Notes under the pieces: model-generated | What the model saw: the letters and a program-made list of their open reading frames with translations, nothing else | Told to the model about the DNA's origin: nothing | Databases searched by the model: none | Shown: in pieces, positions 34,890 to 45,600 of the stretch | Position numbering within the stretch: the first letter of the stretch is position 1 | Layout: each line of letters begins with the position of its first letter | NCBI RefSeq assembly: GCF_033958435.1 | Contig: NC_134137.1 | Span: 176,589,501-176,653,500 of the forward strand | Length of the DNA: 64,000 nucleotides | Origin: Carettochelys insculpta | Lineage: Eukaryota; Chordata; Testudines; Carettochelyidae | Direction of reading: 5' to 3' | Made by a program: the position numbers and the translations under genes

Positions 34890-36955
34890 TTAGAGAGAGA
34901 GAAAGGATGAAGAAAAGTATAGTCATGCTGTGTAGTGAGGACGGAGAGGTAAGGACAGGTGACACCAAGCTAGCTGATGTGTTTAATGCCTATTTTGTGT
35001 CAGTCTTTAATAAAAATTAATAGGGACCCGATGCTTAACAAAATTAATATTAACAGCAAGGGGAAAGGAACATAACACAGAACGGAGAAAGAACATGTTA
35101 AAATATTTATATAAATTGGATGTATTCAAGGAGGACCTGACAGAATTCATCATAAGGTACTTAAAGAACTAGGTGAAGTAATCTTGGTACCTTCAGTGAT
35201 TTTCTACAAAAAAATCACAAAGGATAGCTCAACTCCCAGAGAACTGAAAAGGGAAGCATAGTACCTATCTTTAAGAAGGGTAAAAAGGAGGACTTAAGGA
35301 ATTATAGGCCAGTCAACCTAACTTTGACACCTAAAAATATCAGAACAAACTATGAAGCAATTAATTTGTAAGCACCAAGGCTATGTCTACACTGCCCCTC
35401 CCTTTAGGAAGGGACAAGTAAATGCAGTGGATCGAAAATGCTAATAAGGCACTGGTATGAACATTCAGAGCTTCATTTGCATAACAGTGGCCACTAGCCA
35501 CATCGAAGGTGCTGCTTTCAAAATGCAAAATAGCCATGTAGGTGGGATTCCTTCGAAAGGAAGCCTGTCTACATGGCTATTTTGCATTTTGAAAGCAGCA
35601 TTTTCAATGCAGCGAGTAGCCAACATTATGCAAATGAGTTGATGAATATTCATATCGGCATCTCAGTCGCATTTTCGATCTGCTGCATTTACATGCCCCT
35701 TCTTAAAGGGAAGGGCAGTGTAGACAAAGCCCAAGGGAATAACAGTGTGATCAGTAACAGTGAGGATTGATTTGTTGAGAACAAATCATTCCAATCCCAC
35801 CTATTTTTTTGACAGGGTTACTGGCCTACTGGATGGGGGAAAACACTAGATCTGATATATCATGATTTTAGTAAAGCTTTTGACACAGTTCCACATGACC
35901 ATCTCAAAAGCAAACTAGAGACATGGTCTAGATTAAGTTACTATAAAGTACGCACTCAAACTGCAATGAAGTATCTAGTGATGTTCTACAGAGGACCTGT
36001 CATGGGTCCAGTACTATGTAATATTTTCATTAAAAATTTGGATAATGGAGTCCAGAGTAAAAAACTGCAGATGACACTAAAGGAGAGAAGTTTTGCAAGC
36101 ACTGTGCAGAACAGAGTTATAATTCAAAACAACCTTGACAAATTGATTAATTGGCCTGAAGTCAACAGGATGATATTCAAAAAAAATGTCTAGTATTGCA
36201 CTTAGAAAAGGAAAATCAAATACACAATTACAAAAAGGGGAAGGACTGGCAAGTGGCAGTATGATAGAAAAAGATATGGTGGGTTTAGTGACTCACAAAC
36301 TGCACGAGACACCAACATGATGCAGTTGCAAAAAAAGACAAATGTCATTCTGGGGTTCATTAACAGTTACGTTGTATTTAAGTCATGGGAGATAATTGTT
36401 TCACTCTATTCAGCCAGAAAAGCCTTCACTGGCATATTTTTTCCAGTTTTGGAAGCTGGGCTTCAAGAAAGATAGAGGCAAGTTTAAAAGAGATCAAAAG
36501 ACAGCAACAAAAATGATAAAAAGTTAGCAAGCATGACCTATGGAGAAAGAGTAAAAATAATTGAGCATGTTTAATCTTGAGAAAAGAAAACTGATGGTGA
36601 TCCTGAACAGTTTTTAAATATGTTAAAGACTGTTATAAAAAGATGGAGATCAATTGTTCTTTGTGGCCACTAAAAATAGGACAAACCGTAATTGGCTTAT
36701 TCTGCAGCAAAGACAATTTAGGTTATATATTAGAAATATTTTCTAACTGTAACAACTGGTAAGTGTTGAAATATGTTATCATGGGATGCAGAGGAATCTT
36801 CATCACTAGAGATTATTAGAACATGTTCAACAAAAACCTGTCAGGGATGATCTAGTTTTTACTTGGTTCTGCATCAAGGATGTGGCAGGAGAAGGAAGAT
36901 TACATGACCTCTCAAGGCACCTTCCAGCTCTATACACTTCTATGGTGTAATGCTC
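34890..36955 (+). mobile_element. CR1-type LINE reaching its 3' end, interrupted by a MITE
   Basis: Begins with KSIVMLCSEDGEVRTGDTKL and ADVFNAYFVSVFNKN (about 34914-35017), the linker before RT. Then IVPIFKKGKKEDLRNYRPVN (about 35253-35312), the first RT block. A MITE follows at 35379-35731. RT resumes with LIYHDFSKAFDTVPHDHLKS (about 35850-35910), motif A, and GPVLCNIFIKNLDNGVQSK (about 36006-36062), motif B region. The 3' end (TGACCTCTCAAGGCACCTTC, CAGCTCTATA, 36906-36936) matches the characteristic CR1 terminus. Frames shift and stops abound. Confidence 0.8.
35379..35731. mobile_element. Palindromic Harbinger-like MITE inside CR1, 3-bp target duplication
   Basis: Ends GGCTATGTCTACACTGCCC and (complement) GGCTTTGTCTACACTGCCC. 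The flanking CAA is duplicated (35376-35378, 35732-35734). The 353-bp body folds on itself around TTCGAA near 35552-35557; each arm carries AAAATGCAAAATAGCCATGT-type and CATTTGCATAA-type blocks. The CR1 reading frame resumes directly after it. Confidence 0.85.
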
Positions 36956-36959
36956 CTAT

Positions 36960-37203
36960 CTTGACATTACTATGTGGAGCAGCTTTGTGGTGAGTTTTGT
37001 GGGTAGGTGGAAAAGAATGCTAAATTCAGTCCTGAGCTCCTGCAATTTGATAATGGGTTTCCTAGTGGCACCTACATTTGACATCTAACAAATTATGGGC
37101 CATCTATTGCACCTCTTCTCCATGCACTAAGATACTGTATGTTTTACTATACCTACAGTATCAACTGATGCACCAGTGAAGATAAAAAAATTACAGCGGT
37201 AAG
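36960..37203. other. No recognisable feature
   Basis: Short unassigned AT-rich gap. Confidence 0.35.
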
Positions 37204-37405
37204 CAACGTTCCCTATAATCTTTTCTACCTAGGTGTGGATTTTTTCATTCAGGTGTGGAATAATTTTATGTGCACTTAGGCATGTGCAAATGTGCACCAC
37301 CAGTCGAAATAAAAAGCCTAGCCATGGGCATTATACTAATCTTATGGGAGGCATTTGAATCTCTTCTGAGAGGCCACACAAGCACACAGCTTACAGGGAA
37401 CACTG
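37204..37405 (-). mobile_element. hAT-like MITE, inverted second copy
   Basis: Right end CACACAGCTTACAGGGAAC plus ACTG is the complement of the left end of the copy at 32781. The left end reads CAACGTTCCCT. Internal GTGCACCACCAGT and GAGAGGCCACACAAG blocks correspond, in reverse, to the first copy. Flanking octamers no longer match. Confidence 0.7.
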
Positions 37406-37409
37406 GAGT

Positions 37410-37935
37410 GATCTTTTTTTTACGAAATTAACTAAAATTTAAAGACTAAATGACAAAGTTAAGAATGCTGACAAGAAAGCTGTCTGATTTGGTAAATCTT
37501 TTATGACACTAAAGTATATTGTTCCGACCTAGATATATAAATGGTAGAACTCCTAGGTGTATTGTCATATGCAAAATAAAATATACGGTTAGTTTATGTA
37601 CAAATCTCCATTTAGGATCCATTCAGTAACAAAAATGACTGTGTTTTCATAACATAATTGTATTGCATATAATTCACCCATGCTGTTGCCGTGCCATATG
37701 GTACACTGTTAAAATTTAGCAGACAATAAGCATTGGATTTGGACTAACGTAAATTTGCTTTCTCCTTGTAGAACATAAAGTACATCTCATTAGTGCATTC
37801 TGGACAAAATTCTGAATTGCAAACGCTGGAAAACCAGCTGAAGGAAATAGCAAATGAGTGTTTAAAAACTTATACAAATGAATCATTGCACATCTTGGTC
37901 TATGAAGATTAACTTCTTTCTAAATGATCAGCTCT
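37410..37935. other. No recognisable feature
   Basis: AT-rich sequence before the large palindrome; nothing supportable. Confidence 0.35.
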
Positions 37936-37939
37936 CATT

Positions 37940-38375
37940 GGCTGTGTCTACACGTGCCCCAAACTTCGAAATGGCCATGCAAATGGCCATTTCGAAGTTT
38001 ACTAATGAAGCGCTGAAATGCATATTCAGCGTTTCATTAGCATGCGGGTGGCAGCGGCGCTTCAAAATTGACGCGCCTTGCCGCCACGCGGCGCGTCCAG
38101 ACGGGGCTCCTTTTCGAAAGGACGCCACCTACTTCGAAGTCCCCTTATTCCCGTGAGCTCATGGGAATAAGGGGACTTCGAAGTAGCCGGGGCCCTTTCG
38201 AAAAGGAGCCCCGTCTGGACGCGCCGCGCGGCAGCAAGGCGCATCAATTTCGAAGCGCCACTGCCGCCCGCATGCTAATGAAGCGCTGAATATGCATTTC
38301 AGCGCTTCATTAGTAAACTTCGAAATGGCCATTTGCATGGCCATTTCGAAGTTTGGGGCACGTGTAGATGTAGCC
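37940..38375. mobile_element. 436-bp near-perfect palindrome, Harbinger-like MITE
   Basis: Ends GGCTGTGTCTACACGTGCCC and (complement) GGCTACATCTACACGTGCCC, flanked by ATT on both sides (37937-37939, 38376-38378). The two arms are both 218 bp and align without gaps around GAGCTC (38155-38160). I count roughly 16-18 mismatches, many being C/T or G/A. Each arm contains its own nested palindrome (AACTTCGAAATGGCCAT, then GCAA, then ATGGCCATTTCGAAGTT) plus TTTTCGAAAGG and ACTTCGAAGT. All ORFs here are mirror shadows, which is why near-identical peptides appear on both strands. No transposase. Confidence 0.92.
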
Positions 38376-38524
38376 ATTGATGCCAGTGGGAATGAAAGAA
38401 ATATAAAATACTGCTGATAAAATGCGTAAATTTTACAAATATTCGCAAAATGCTGAATAGTGATGAAGACAAGATAGATATAGTGTGACCAGTATTACTT
38501 TGTATGCTGGGTCCATTTAAATAA

Positions 38525-40035
38525 AATGGCTTCTAGTACAGACAAGTGCAGGATCATTCATCTAGGAACAAAAACACATGCCATACCTATAGAATGGAAA
38601 ATGGTACACTTGAAGGTAGTAACTCTAAACAGAAGATAGGAATCAAAACAGATAAGCAGCTCAACATGAGCACCTTGTTCAGTGCTATCACAAAAAGGGC
38701 AAAGGCAACCCTTAAATAAAAACAATGAGGTGATGTTTGTATGTTACTGAGGATGGTATGCAGCATTGGTGAGGCCAATGCTGGACTATTTCATTCAGTT
38801 CTGGTGTCCACATTTTTAAAAGTTGCTGAAAAATTTGAAAGGATGCAGCGAAGAGCCAAAGAAGTATTCAAGGTTGAAATGCCTTACAATAGCTGTGTCT
38901 ACACATGCACGCTACTTCGAAGTAGCGGCACTAACTTCGAAATAGCGCCCGTCGCGGCTACATGCGTCGGGCACTATTTCGAAGTTAACTTCGACGTTAG
39001 GCGGTGAGACGTCGAAGTCGCTAACCTCATGAGGGGATCGGAATAGCGCCCTACTTCGACGTTCAACGTCGAAGTAGGGACCGTGTAGCCGATCCGCGTC
39101 CCACAACGTCGAAATTGCCGGGTCCTCCATGGCGGCCATCAGCTGGGGGGTTAAGAGATGCTCTCTCTCCAGCCCCTGCGGGGCTCTATGGTCACCGTGG
39201 GCAGCAGCCCTTAGCCCAGGGCTTCTGGCTGCTGCTGCGGCAGCTGGGGATCCATGCTGCATGCACAGGGTCTGCAACCAGTTGTCGGCTCTGTGTATCT
39301 TGTGTTGTTTAGTGCAACTGTGTCTGGGAGGGGCCCTTTAAGGGAGTGGCTTGCTGTTGAGTCCACCCTGTTACCGTGTCTGCAGCTGTGCCTGGCACCC
39401 TTATTTCAATGTGTGCTACTTTGGCGTGTAGACGTACCCTCGCAGCGCCTATTTCGATGTGGTGCCGCGCAATGTCGAAGTTGAACATCGGCGCTGCCAG
39501 CCCTGGAGGACGTGTAGACGTTATTCATTGAAATAGCCTATTTCGATGTTGCTACATCGAAATAAGCTATTTCGATGTTGGCTTCACGTGTAGACATAGC
39601 CAATGAGGGCTTTAAGGACCCCTGTCAGCTTCTCTCTCTCTCTTTCAGACACACACACATAAGGTTGAGAGGTGATTTGATTATAATGTATAAGTACCTC
39701 CAAGACAAGAAAATGCCAGGTGCTAAAGGGCTCTTTAGGGCTCTAACTAAGTTATAACAAGAACTAATGATGGGAACATAAAGACAAGTTTAAACTGTAA
39801 ATAAGGCGCTTTTTAACAGTGAGGGTGAGTAACCATTGGAACAAGCTCCTAAGGGAATAGGTTATTTCTCCATCTATTGATATATTTACATCAAGACCTA
39901 CTGCTGTTCTGGAAATTGCTTTAATCAAATACAAGTTATTGGGGTTCAGTAGAGGAGAAACTGGACGAAATTCTGTGGCATGAGTTATGGAAGAGTTTCG
40001 GGTGAGATGGCCTTAAAAATCCATGGATCTAAAAG
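38525..40035 (+). mobile_element. Second CR1-type LINE 3' half, interrupted by a MITE
   Basis: Starts with DKCRIIHLGTKTH (about 38540-38580), the 'KCKVLHLG' block after the RT palm, and continues with a PMLDYFIQFWCPHF-like block (about 38777-38815) in another frame. After a MITE at 38891-39601 the sequence resumes with GGTTGAGAGGTGATTTGATT, then ATGTATAAGTACCT (39663-39697). Later blocks include TTTTTAACAGTGAGGGT (39812-39828) and a 3' region at 39960-40035. These match the 3' coding and UTR blocks of sauropsid CR1 as I know them. The real 5' limit is uncertain. Confidence 0.75.
38891..39601. mobile_element. 711-bp TTCGA-rich Harbinger-like element with GC-rich core
   Basis: Ends AGCTGTGTCTACACATGC and (complement) GGCTATGTCTACACGTGA, flanked by AAT on both sides (38888-38890, 39602-39604). 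Both flanks within the element are full of TTCGAAGTAG, TTCGACGTT and ATTTCGATGTTG words. The middle (about 39118-39420) is GC-rich, lacks TTCGA words and is not palindromic. The ORFs at 38912-39277 (minus) and 39115-39484 (plus) fall in this core and resemble nothing I recognise. It may derive from an autonomous parent or be captured sequence. Confidence 0.85.
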
Positions 40036-40039
40036 CAAA

Positions 40040-40870
40040 TATATATATGGACTAAGGGCAGCCATCATAAAGCTCATATTGAGACACAGGTGGTACAATT
40101 GAGCAAAATAAACAGCATCTTGTTTCAGCCACCTGTGACAGAGTCCAAAACTCTACTGCAAGGTTAACAAATTTCTATCTTCTACCAACTTTTCTCTTAA
40201 GACCTGTAAGGCCCACCTTTCAAAGAAAAAATAATTAAGGTCAAGCTCTGCAGTTCTTACCAATATAGACACTCATGATACACATGAGTACTCCCAATTA
40301 AATCAGCTAGTTCTTAATTACCGCAGTTACCATTAACAATTATGACTAGAATTGTCAAAGGATCAAAGGGAAGTTAGGTGCCAGTTCCTACTGAAATTTA
40401 ATGGGAGCTGAAGTCCATTAGTTCCTTTGATCACCCAAGCCTACACACGTTAGGGTTGGTAGTTGGTCGTGTCATGATTCAGTTGTCATTCCTTGAAGAA
40501 AGAAAATTATGAAAAGTGAAAGACTTAGTGTGCCAAATTCTGCTCATGAGGCACATGCAGCCCCATTATGCTATATCACTTGAAATAACATTATGTGGGT
40601 TTCCAATGATAACAGAACCTCAGCAAGTATTTTTACCTTCTTCCAGCCCAAAAAACACATGATCCCAAAAATAACTATGGATCCAGACAAAACCAAATAC
40701 TGAATTCATGTTGGGGAACCTTTTAAAATGTGTCACATGTGATGATAAATCCATTTCTATCCCATTTCCTAATTCTCCTTGTCACATATGCTAATTATGA
40801 AAAAAAATGTTTTCCAAACTTAGGCTTTTCCCTTCACAGTTCATTCACCTTTCCAATTCTAATCTTCAGA
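40040..40870. other. No recognisable feature
   Basis: AT-rich, nothing supportable. Confidence 0.4.
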
Positions 40871-40877
40871 GAAAGTA

Positions 40878-41203
40878 CAGGTTGAACCTCTCTCATCTGG
40901 CACTCTCTTGTCCAGACACATCTGTAATCCAGAATGATTTTCGTTTGCCAGATGACCGCTCTTCATGGGTGTGGCCAAGTTTTCCGTGGTCCCTAAAATT
41001 TGTTCACAGCCACCAGTCCTGGCTCTCAGTGTTCTGTGCTGTTATTTAGCTGTAATTTACCCCTAAATGTCTTATAAGAGACCAGGAAGCAGGGGAAATG
41101 TTGATAATGCTGCTAGACAATATTGACCTCCCATGGTCTGGCAAATTCTCTTGTTCACCTCCAGGCAGGTCCTAAGGTTGCCAGATGAGAGCAGTTCAAC
41201 CCG
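40878..41203 (-). mobile_element. Pogo/Tigger-like MITE, copy 3 (inverted)
   Basis: Starts CAGGTTGAACCTCTCTCATC and ends GCAGTTCAACCCG, flanked by TA on both sides (40876-40877, 41204-41205). Internal CTGGCTCTCAGTGTTCTGTG and TTTACCCCTAAATGTCTT are the complement of blocks in copies 1 and 2. Same length as copy 2 (326 bp). Confidence 0.85.
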
Positions 41204-41205
41204 TA

Positions 41206-42105
41206 CATGCTTTTGTCATTCTGCCATCATGTACAAAGTGACTTCACTGGATCCTGACTTCAGTGGACACCAAAGCATAAGAGCTTGCTGTACTGTGAAG
41301 GGGAACACTGCTTCGAATAGATCCAATATTAGCAATATGGATCTAGTTGGAGAAAAGAAGAGGATTTTTTTAAATAATTTTTGTCTTTTACAATGTAAAA
41401 ATCCCTCTGCCTAAATATTAATTTTCAAGAAGAATGCAACACAGATAGCACACATCAGCTCCAATTATAATTTTAAATCCCAAGTGGAGCAAGTGATATT
41501 ACAAAAATATAATTCATAAAGATTTTTGACAAAAGCAGAACAGGTAAAAGCTTCAAAATTTTTGACTGCAATATTTCAGCTATTCACAGTACAGAAAGCA
41601 GAGGCTTTTCAGAACAACAGGAGCTTGGGGACTACCACAAAGCTTTGCCCACACAATAAGAGGAATTTAGGACTAGGGGAGGAAAAAATAAAAATAAAAA
41701 CATAGCAGCATTGCACATCGCTTTAATTGCTAGAGCTCTGTTTACATGAAACAGAACACTGTGAGCAATCAGAGCTCAATCAAGCTGATTCATGAGTCAT
41801 TCTCAGGTTACATACCGAAGGCAATTAGTAGGGAAAAAACAGTTATAGATTAATGCTTTCTATGGATTCAAACGTTAAAATATCAAGCCAAACACTGAAT
41901 AGCATTTACAGATCACATCCATGACAATCTTTTTCTAGGAAAAAATATATTATGATCAGTCAATTTTGGAAAATTATACCTTTTGCTATAGCTAGAATAA
42001 TGGGCACTGTATACATTAAACCAACATTGTAAAATGCCTGGAATTGCTGTGAAGTTTGGATACAAAATATACACACTCGACAAGTATATCTTTATTTCCC
42101 TGCAT
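41206..42105. other. No recognisable feature
   Basis: AT-rich; nothing supportable. Confidence 0.4.
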
Positions 42106-42109
42106 CTGT

Positions 42110-42134
42110 CTATGTGTATATTTGTGTGTGTGTA

Positions 42135-42192
<58 letters not shown>

Positions 42193-42210
42193 AACATACA
42201 TACATACAGG
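42110..42210. repeat. Compound (TG)n(TA)n(CA)n microsatellite
   Basis: GTGTATATTTGTGTGTGTG leads into TATATATGTG, then an uninterrupted TA run (about 42143-42178), then (CA) at 42178-42192 and CATACATACATACA. The TG and CA arms are complementary, so the tract can extrude as a hairpin with a TA core. Confidence 0.95.
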
Positions 42211-43010
42211 ACAGATAACGCACATATGTTAATATATATGTGTTATGGGTGTATAAGTTCAAATGTATCATGTGATTCCTGTTTTCATGACTTCATGGTC
42301 TGAACACACAATTGTCAAGAAGAATGAACTAAAAATAGTGTCCTAGCTGACTTATTCCAGAGCTGCTTCCTAATTATTGCTAACCTTTGAAAAGGCAAAA
42401 GTCTGCCCTTAAATATGCATCTAGCGCTCTTTCTGAAATTGTCAGGAGTTAATGAGTGTAGTAGCTGGCCCTAAGTCATTATTAGTAGTTAACTTCAGAG
42501 ATAAAATAATTGTAGGGAATAAACCGCTCATATTTCTCTCCATGTGTGTTTTATAGAGCTGGGAGAAATTTCTTATTTAATACTTCCAAATAAAGATGCC
42601 AAATCAGTGACATTTGTGAAAATAATGTGGAATAGTCGCATCTGGTACAAAAATCCCATACAGCTATGGGATTGTTACACATCTGTTCAGTGAAAGTGAA
42701 AAATAATAATTTGGTTTTCATTACTCTTGTGTCAATACTGAATCACAAACATTTACATTTTAAATTTTTTTCAAATACCTTATTTCTGAAAATGAAAAAT
42801 TAGATATTTATCTGTGTAAGTTAGCAGTAACTCCAAATGGGTCAAAAAATTCCCTGATAGTACCATACCTGTCTTTTTATGGATATCAGTGGGATCTTAA
42901 GCCCTAAGCAACAACTTTCATTCCAAGCCCGCTGTGCGGGGGTGGTTGGTTATAGGAGTCAATTGCAAAGGGGATTTAAGGGATCCCAGAAATGTCATTC
43001 TCGCGTCAAC
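42211..43010. other. No recognisable feature
   Basis: AT-rich; nothing supportable. Confidence 0.4.
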
Positions 43011-43014
43011 TATC

Positions 43015-45149
43015 CAATATAGTGTAACACCAAGTTCAAATTTAAAAGGACAGATTAATGCTAGTGTGGAAACACCATTACTTTAAATCCATTTGATTGG
43101 CCTCCAGAAATGTCCCACAGGTATCCCACAATGCCCACAGGTGTACTTTCTTTCTGCTTTTACCTCCTCCACTCTCTGGGTGTGCAGGAAGTGAGAAACA
43201 GGAAACCTGGCATTTTTTAATTCATTTTTTATGATCAGCGTGGTGATCACATCTAACCACGAAAGAGTGCACCAGCATGAAGCCTTTAGGAGAGCCACAG
43301 TCTCATTTGGGCTGGCAGGCTAGCTTCTGCCACACCACACCACACCACACCACACGGCAGCTGGGCTGTGGGGTCGTGCTTGCAGAAAGCAGCATGTCCT
43401 GCTCTGCACAAGTGAAGGCTTCCTCCCTGCACAGGATTTAGCAGGAGAGGCCAAGAAACTTATTTTCTGTGCTTCACATTTCTACATCATTCCACCCCAT
43501 TCCCCCGCACAGGCATCATGCATCTGGAGATCTAGTCCCTGCTCCACTATACCATGTGGCTAGTCACCACCCTCACACACACCGTGTGCTAGCTCTGCAG
43601 TGCAGACCAGGCTTCCAGACAGCAGCATGTCCTGGTCTGCGTGGGGTGAAGGCTTCTGAACTTCACATTTTGTGGGGGCTCACCAAGCACCGGAGGGCTG
43701 GCTCCCCCAATGGCAAAGATTTTGGGGGAACTGGCTGGCCCCTATGAGGCAACATACACCAAGGGATATTTTGGGGAGCTCATATCAGCGGGGATGGATA
43801 ATAAGAAACCATGGGACTGCACCATGGCAAGAGGAGGCTCAGCTGACCCCTACCAGCTGAGCTTATTTGCGTGAATGCCCACCCCCCACCATGCCTATTT
43901 TCTGGGCTGGCCCTTCTGCCTAGGCACACAAGTGATAGAGCAAGATCAAGAGGTTACGGGGGGGAGTTGGCCCTGCAGAGGGCAGCATGAATTTTCTGGA
44001 CTGCCCCCAGCTCCCCGCCTAATAAGAAACCAGGTGGCTGCACCATGTCAACAGAAGCCTCAACTAGCCCATGCCAGCTGAGCTTAGCTGGGGGCCCAGC
44101 TCCCATCCACACCTATTTTCTGGGTGGCTCCTCCCCCCCATCCCCACTAGGCACACGGCTCCAGTACTGTCCCTTTCCAAAGCGTGTGGCTCACTCAAGG
44201 GAGCCACAGTCTCAGCAGTGGCTTGCTTGATGTATTTTCACTGGGGGAAGAGCAGCTAAGTGACCTGTTGACATGATTCCCTCCCTAGTTTTCTCATTGT
44301 GATCTGGTTTAATCCACTGTTATCATAAATAACATTGTAGTATGTTCCCTGATGTGCTGCCTTATGAAAGGTGTTCTTTCACTGAGGGAACTCCAGTTGA
44401 GTTATCTGTTGGCCTGGCACAGCCAGCTGGGTGCTCTCAGAACACATTTGTGAAGGTTGCTTCAGCTTCTCAAGACCCCCACCTGTTTGGCTTTCTTTCC
44501 CTTGGGATTCCCTACTTTCCTTCTTTGTGAATAATACGAAGTCTTTCCCTATTCACATGGATCCAGATTCTTCCAGTGTTTGGTGTTCTTTCATGGAGGC
44601 AAAACTAGTTGAGCAACCTGTTGACACAGTTGGTTTTCCCCTTGGATTCACTACTTTTCCTTCTTTCCTTCTGAAAAATGGCCATTTGCTTTCACTGGGA
44701 GGGAACGAGGGCAATGCAGTCTGGGACGGTGGGGTACTCTCAGGACACATTTGGTTAACAGATCGGTAATGTGGACGACTCAAACAATTTCTCTCATGGG
44801 GAAAGAGACTTCTGAAAAATGGCCATTTGTTTTCAAAGGGAGGGGGATGAGGGCAATGCAGTGTAGGAAGATGACATCACACACCCATAACCAATTGCAG
44901 GACATTTTTTCCCCTAATGTACCAGGGAAAAAAAGAAACCCAAAAAAACAGAATGCTACAGGGCTGAAGGAGCTGTGGGATAGGTTCCCATAATTCACTG
45001 CTGCAACAGTCAAACTTTGCTGATTTAGTTGAGATGCACTAATTTAACTTTGTGGGGTGGTGAGGATACTCAACTTCGACTTCATAAAACCCAGTGTTAC
45101 ACAGTCAACTTTAATAATTTCAACTTTATTTCATATATTAGATGTAGCC
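43015..45149. mobile_element. Large (about 2.1 kb) non-autonomous Harbinger-like element
   Basis: The right edge reads TATTAGATGTAGCC (to 45149), a decayed version of the GTGTAGACATAGCC end of the other Harbinger-like copies. The left edge near 43015-43075 (TAGTGTAACACCAAGTTCAA, AATGCTAGTGTGGAAACACC) looks like the opposing terminal region. Just inside is TATCCCACAATGCCC, a block I associate with turtle PIF/Harbinger elements. The interior is GC-richer than the flanks and contains partial duplications: CTGAAAAATGGCCATTTG occurs at about 44671 and 44813, each followed by GGGCAATGCAGT. No transposase frame is readable. Boundaries and assignment are tentative. Confidence 0.45.
43331..43355. repeat. 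(CACAC)n short tandem repeat
   Basis: Five CACAC-type pentamer units in a row. Confidence 0.9.
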
Positions 45150-45600
45150 TGAGAGGGGAGAGGAGAGCTGGGCTGGGAACGGAGAGGAGGCAGGCTGGGA
45201 AAAGAAGGAAGGAGCTGAGCTCCGGGGTGGAGATGGGCATAGGACTGTGGGAACCAGGCTGAGAAGGGAAAAGAACAGAGGAGTGAGGGCAGAGGTAGGC
45301 AGTGATGACTGGTGGAAAGGAGTCAAGCAGGAGAACTAGGGCGTGGGCGCATTGAACTGCTGGGCAGTAAAGGTGGGAAGAGGGGCAGAGAGAGGAAGGA
45401 GCTGAGCTGGTCACAGGACTGCTGGAGAGCAGAGCTGTGCATGGTTGCTGGGGAGTTGCAGAGAGGGAAAGGAGGGGCAGGTGTTGGATGGGGTTGTGAC
45501 CAACCAGGAGATCCTCTGATTGAGGGATGCTCGGGGTTTCCCTGGGCAGGATGCGTATGGGTCATGGCTCTGTCTGTCTGTTGCCCTGGGGCCCAGAATT
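45150..45600. repeat. Purine-rich degenerate repeat block
   Basis: Dominated by GGGA, GAGG and GCTGGG words. GAAGGAAGGAGCTGAGCT near 45206-45222 recurs as GAGGAAGGAGCTGAGCTGG at about 45392-45410. Long minus-strand Ser/Pro ORFs across it are compositional. Confidence 0.4.

Noticed and set aside
37878..38377. Near-identical ORFs on both strands, suggesting a repeated gene pair
   Set aside because: Mirror translations of the palindromic MITE arms.
21785..39601. Regularly spaced palindromic TTCGAA words, resembling CRISPR or operator arrays
   Set aside because: Spacing is irregular, units vary, and they lie within transposon ends of a vertebrate genome.
45097..45414. 105-residue minus-strand ORF rich in Ser/Pro/Leu
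   Set aside because: Complement of a purine-rich repeat; no domain, start context or conservation evidence.
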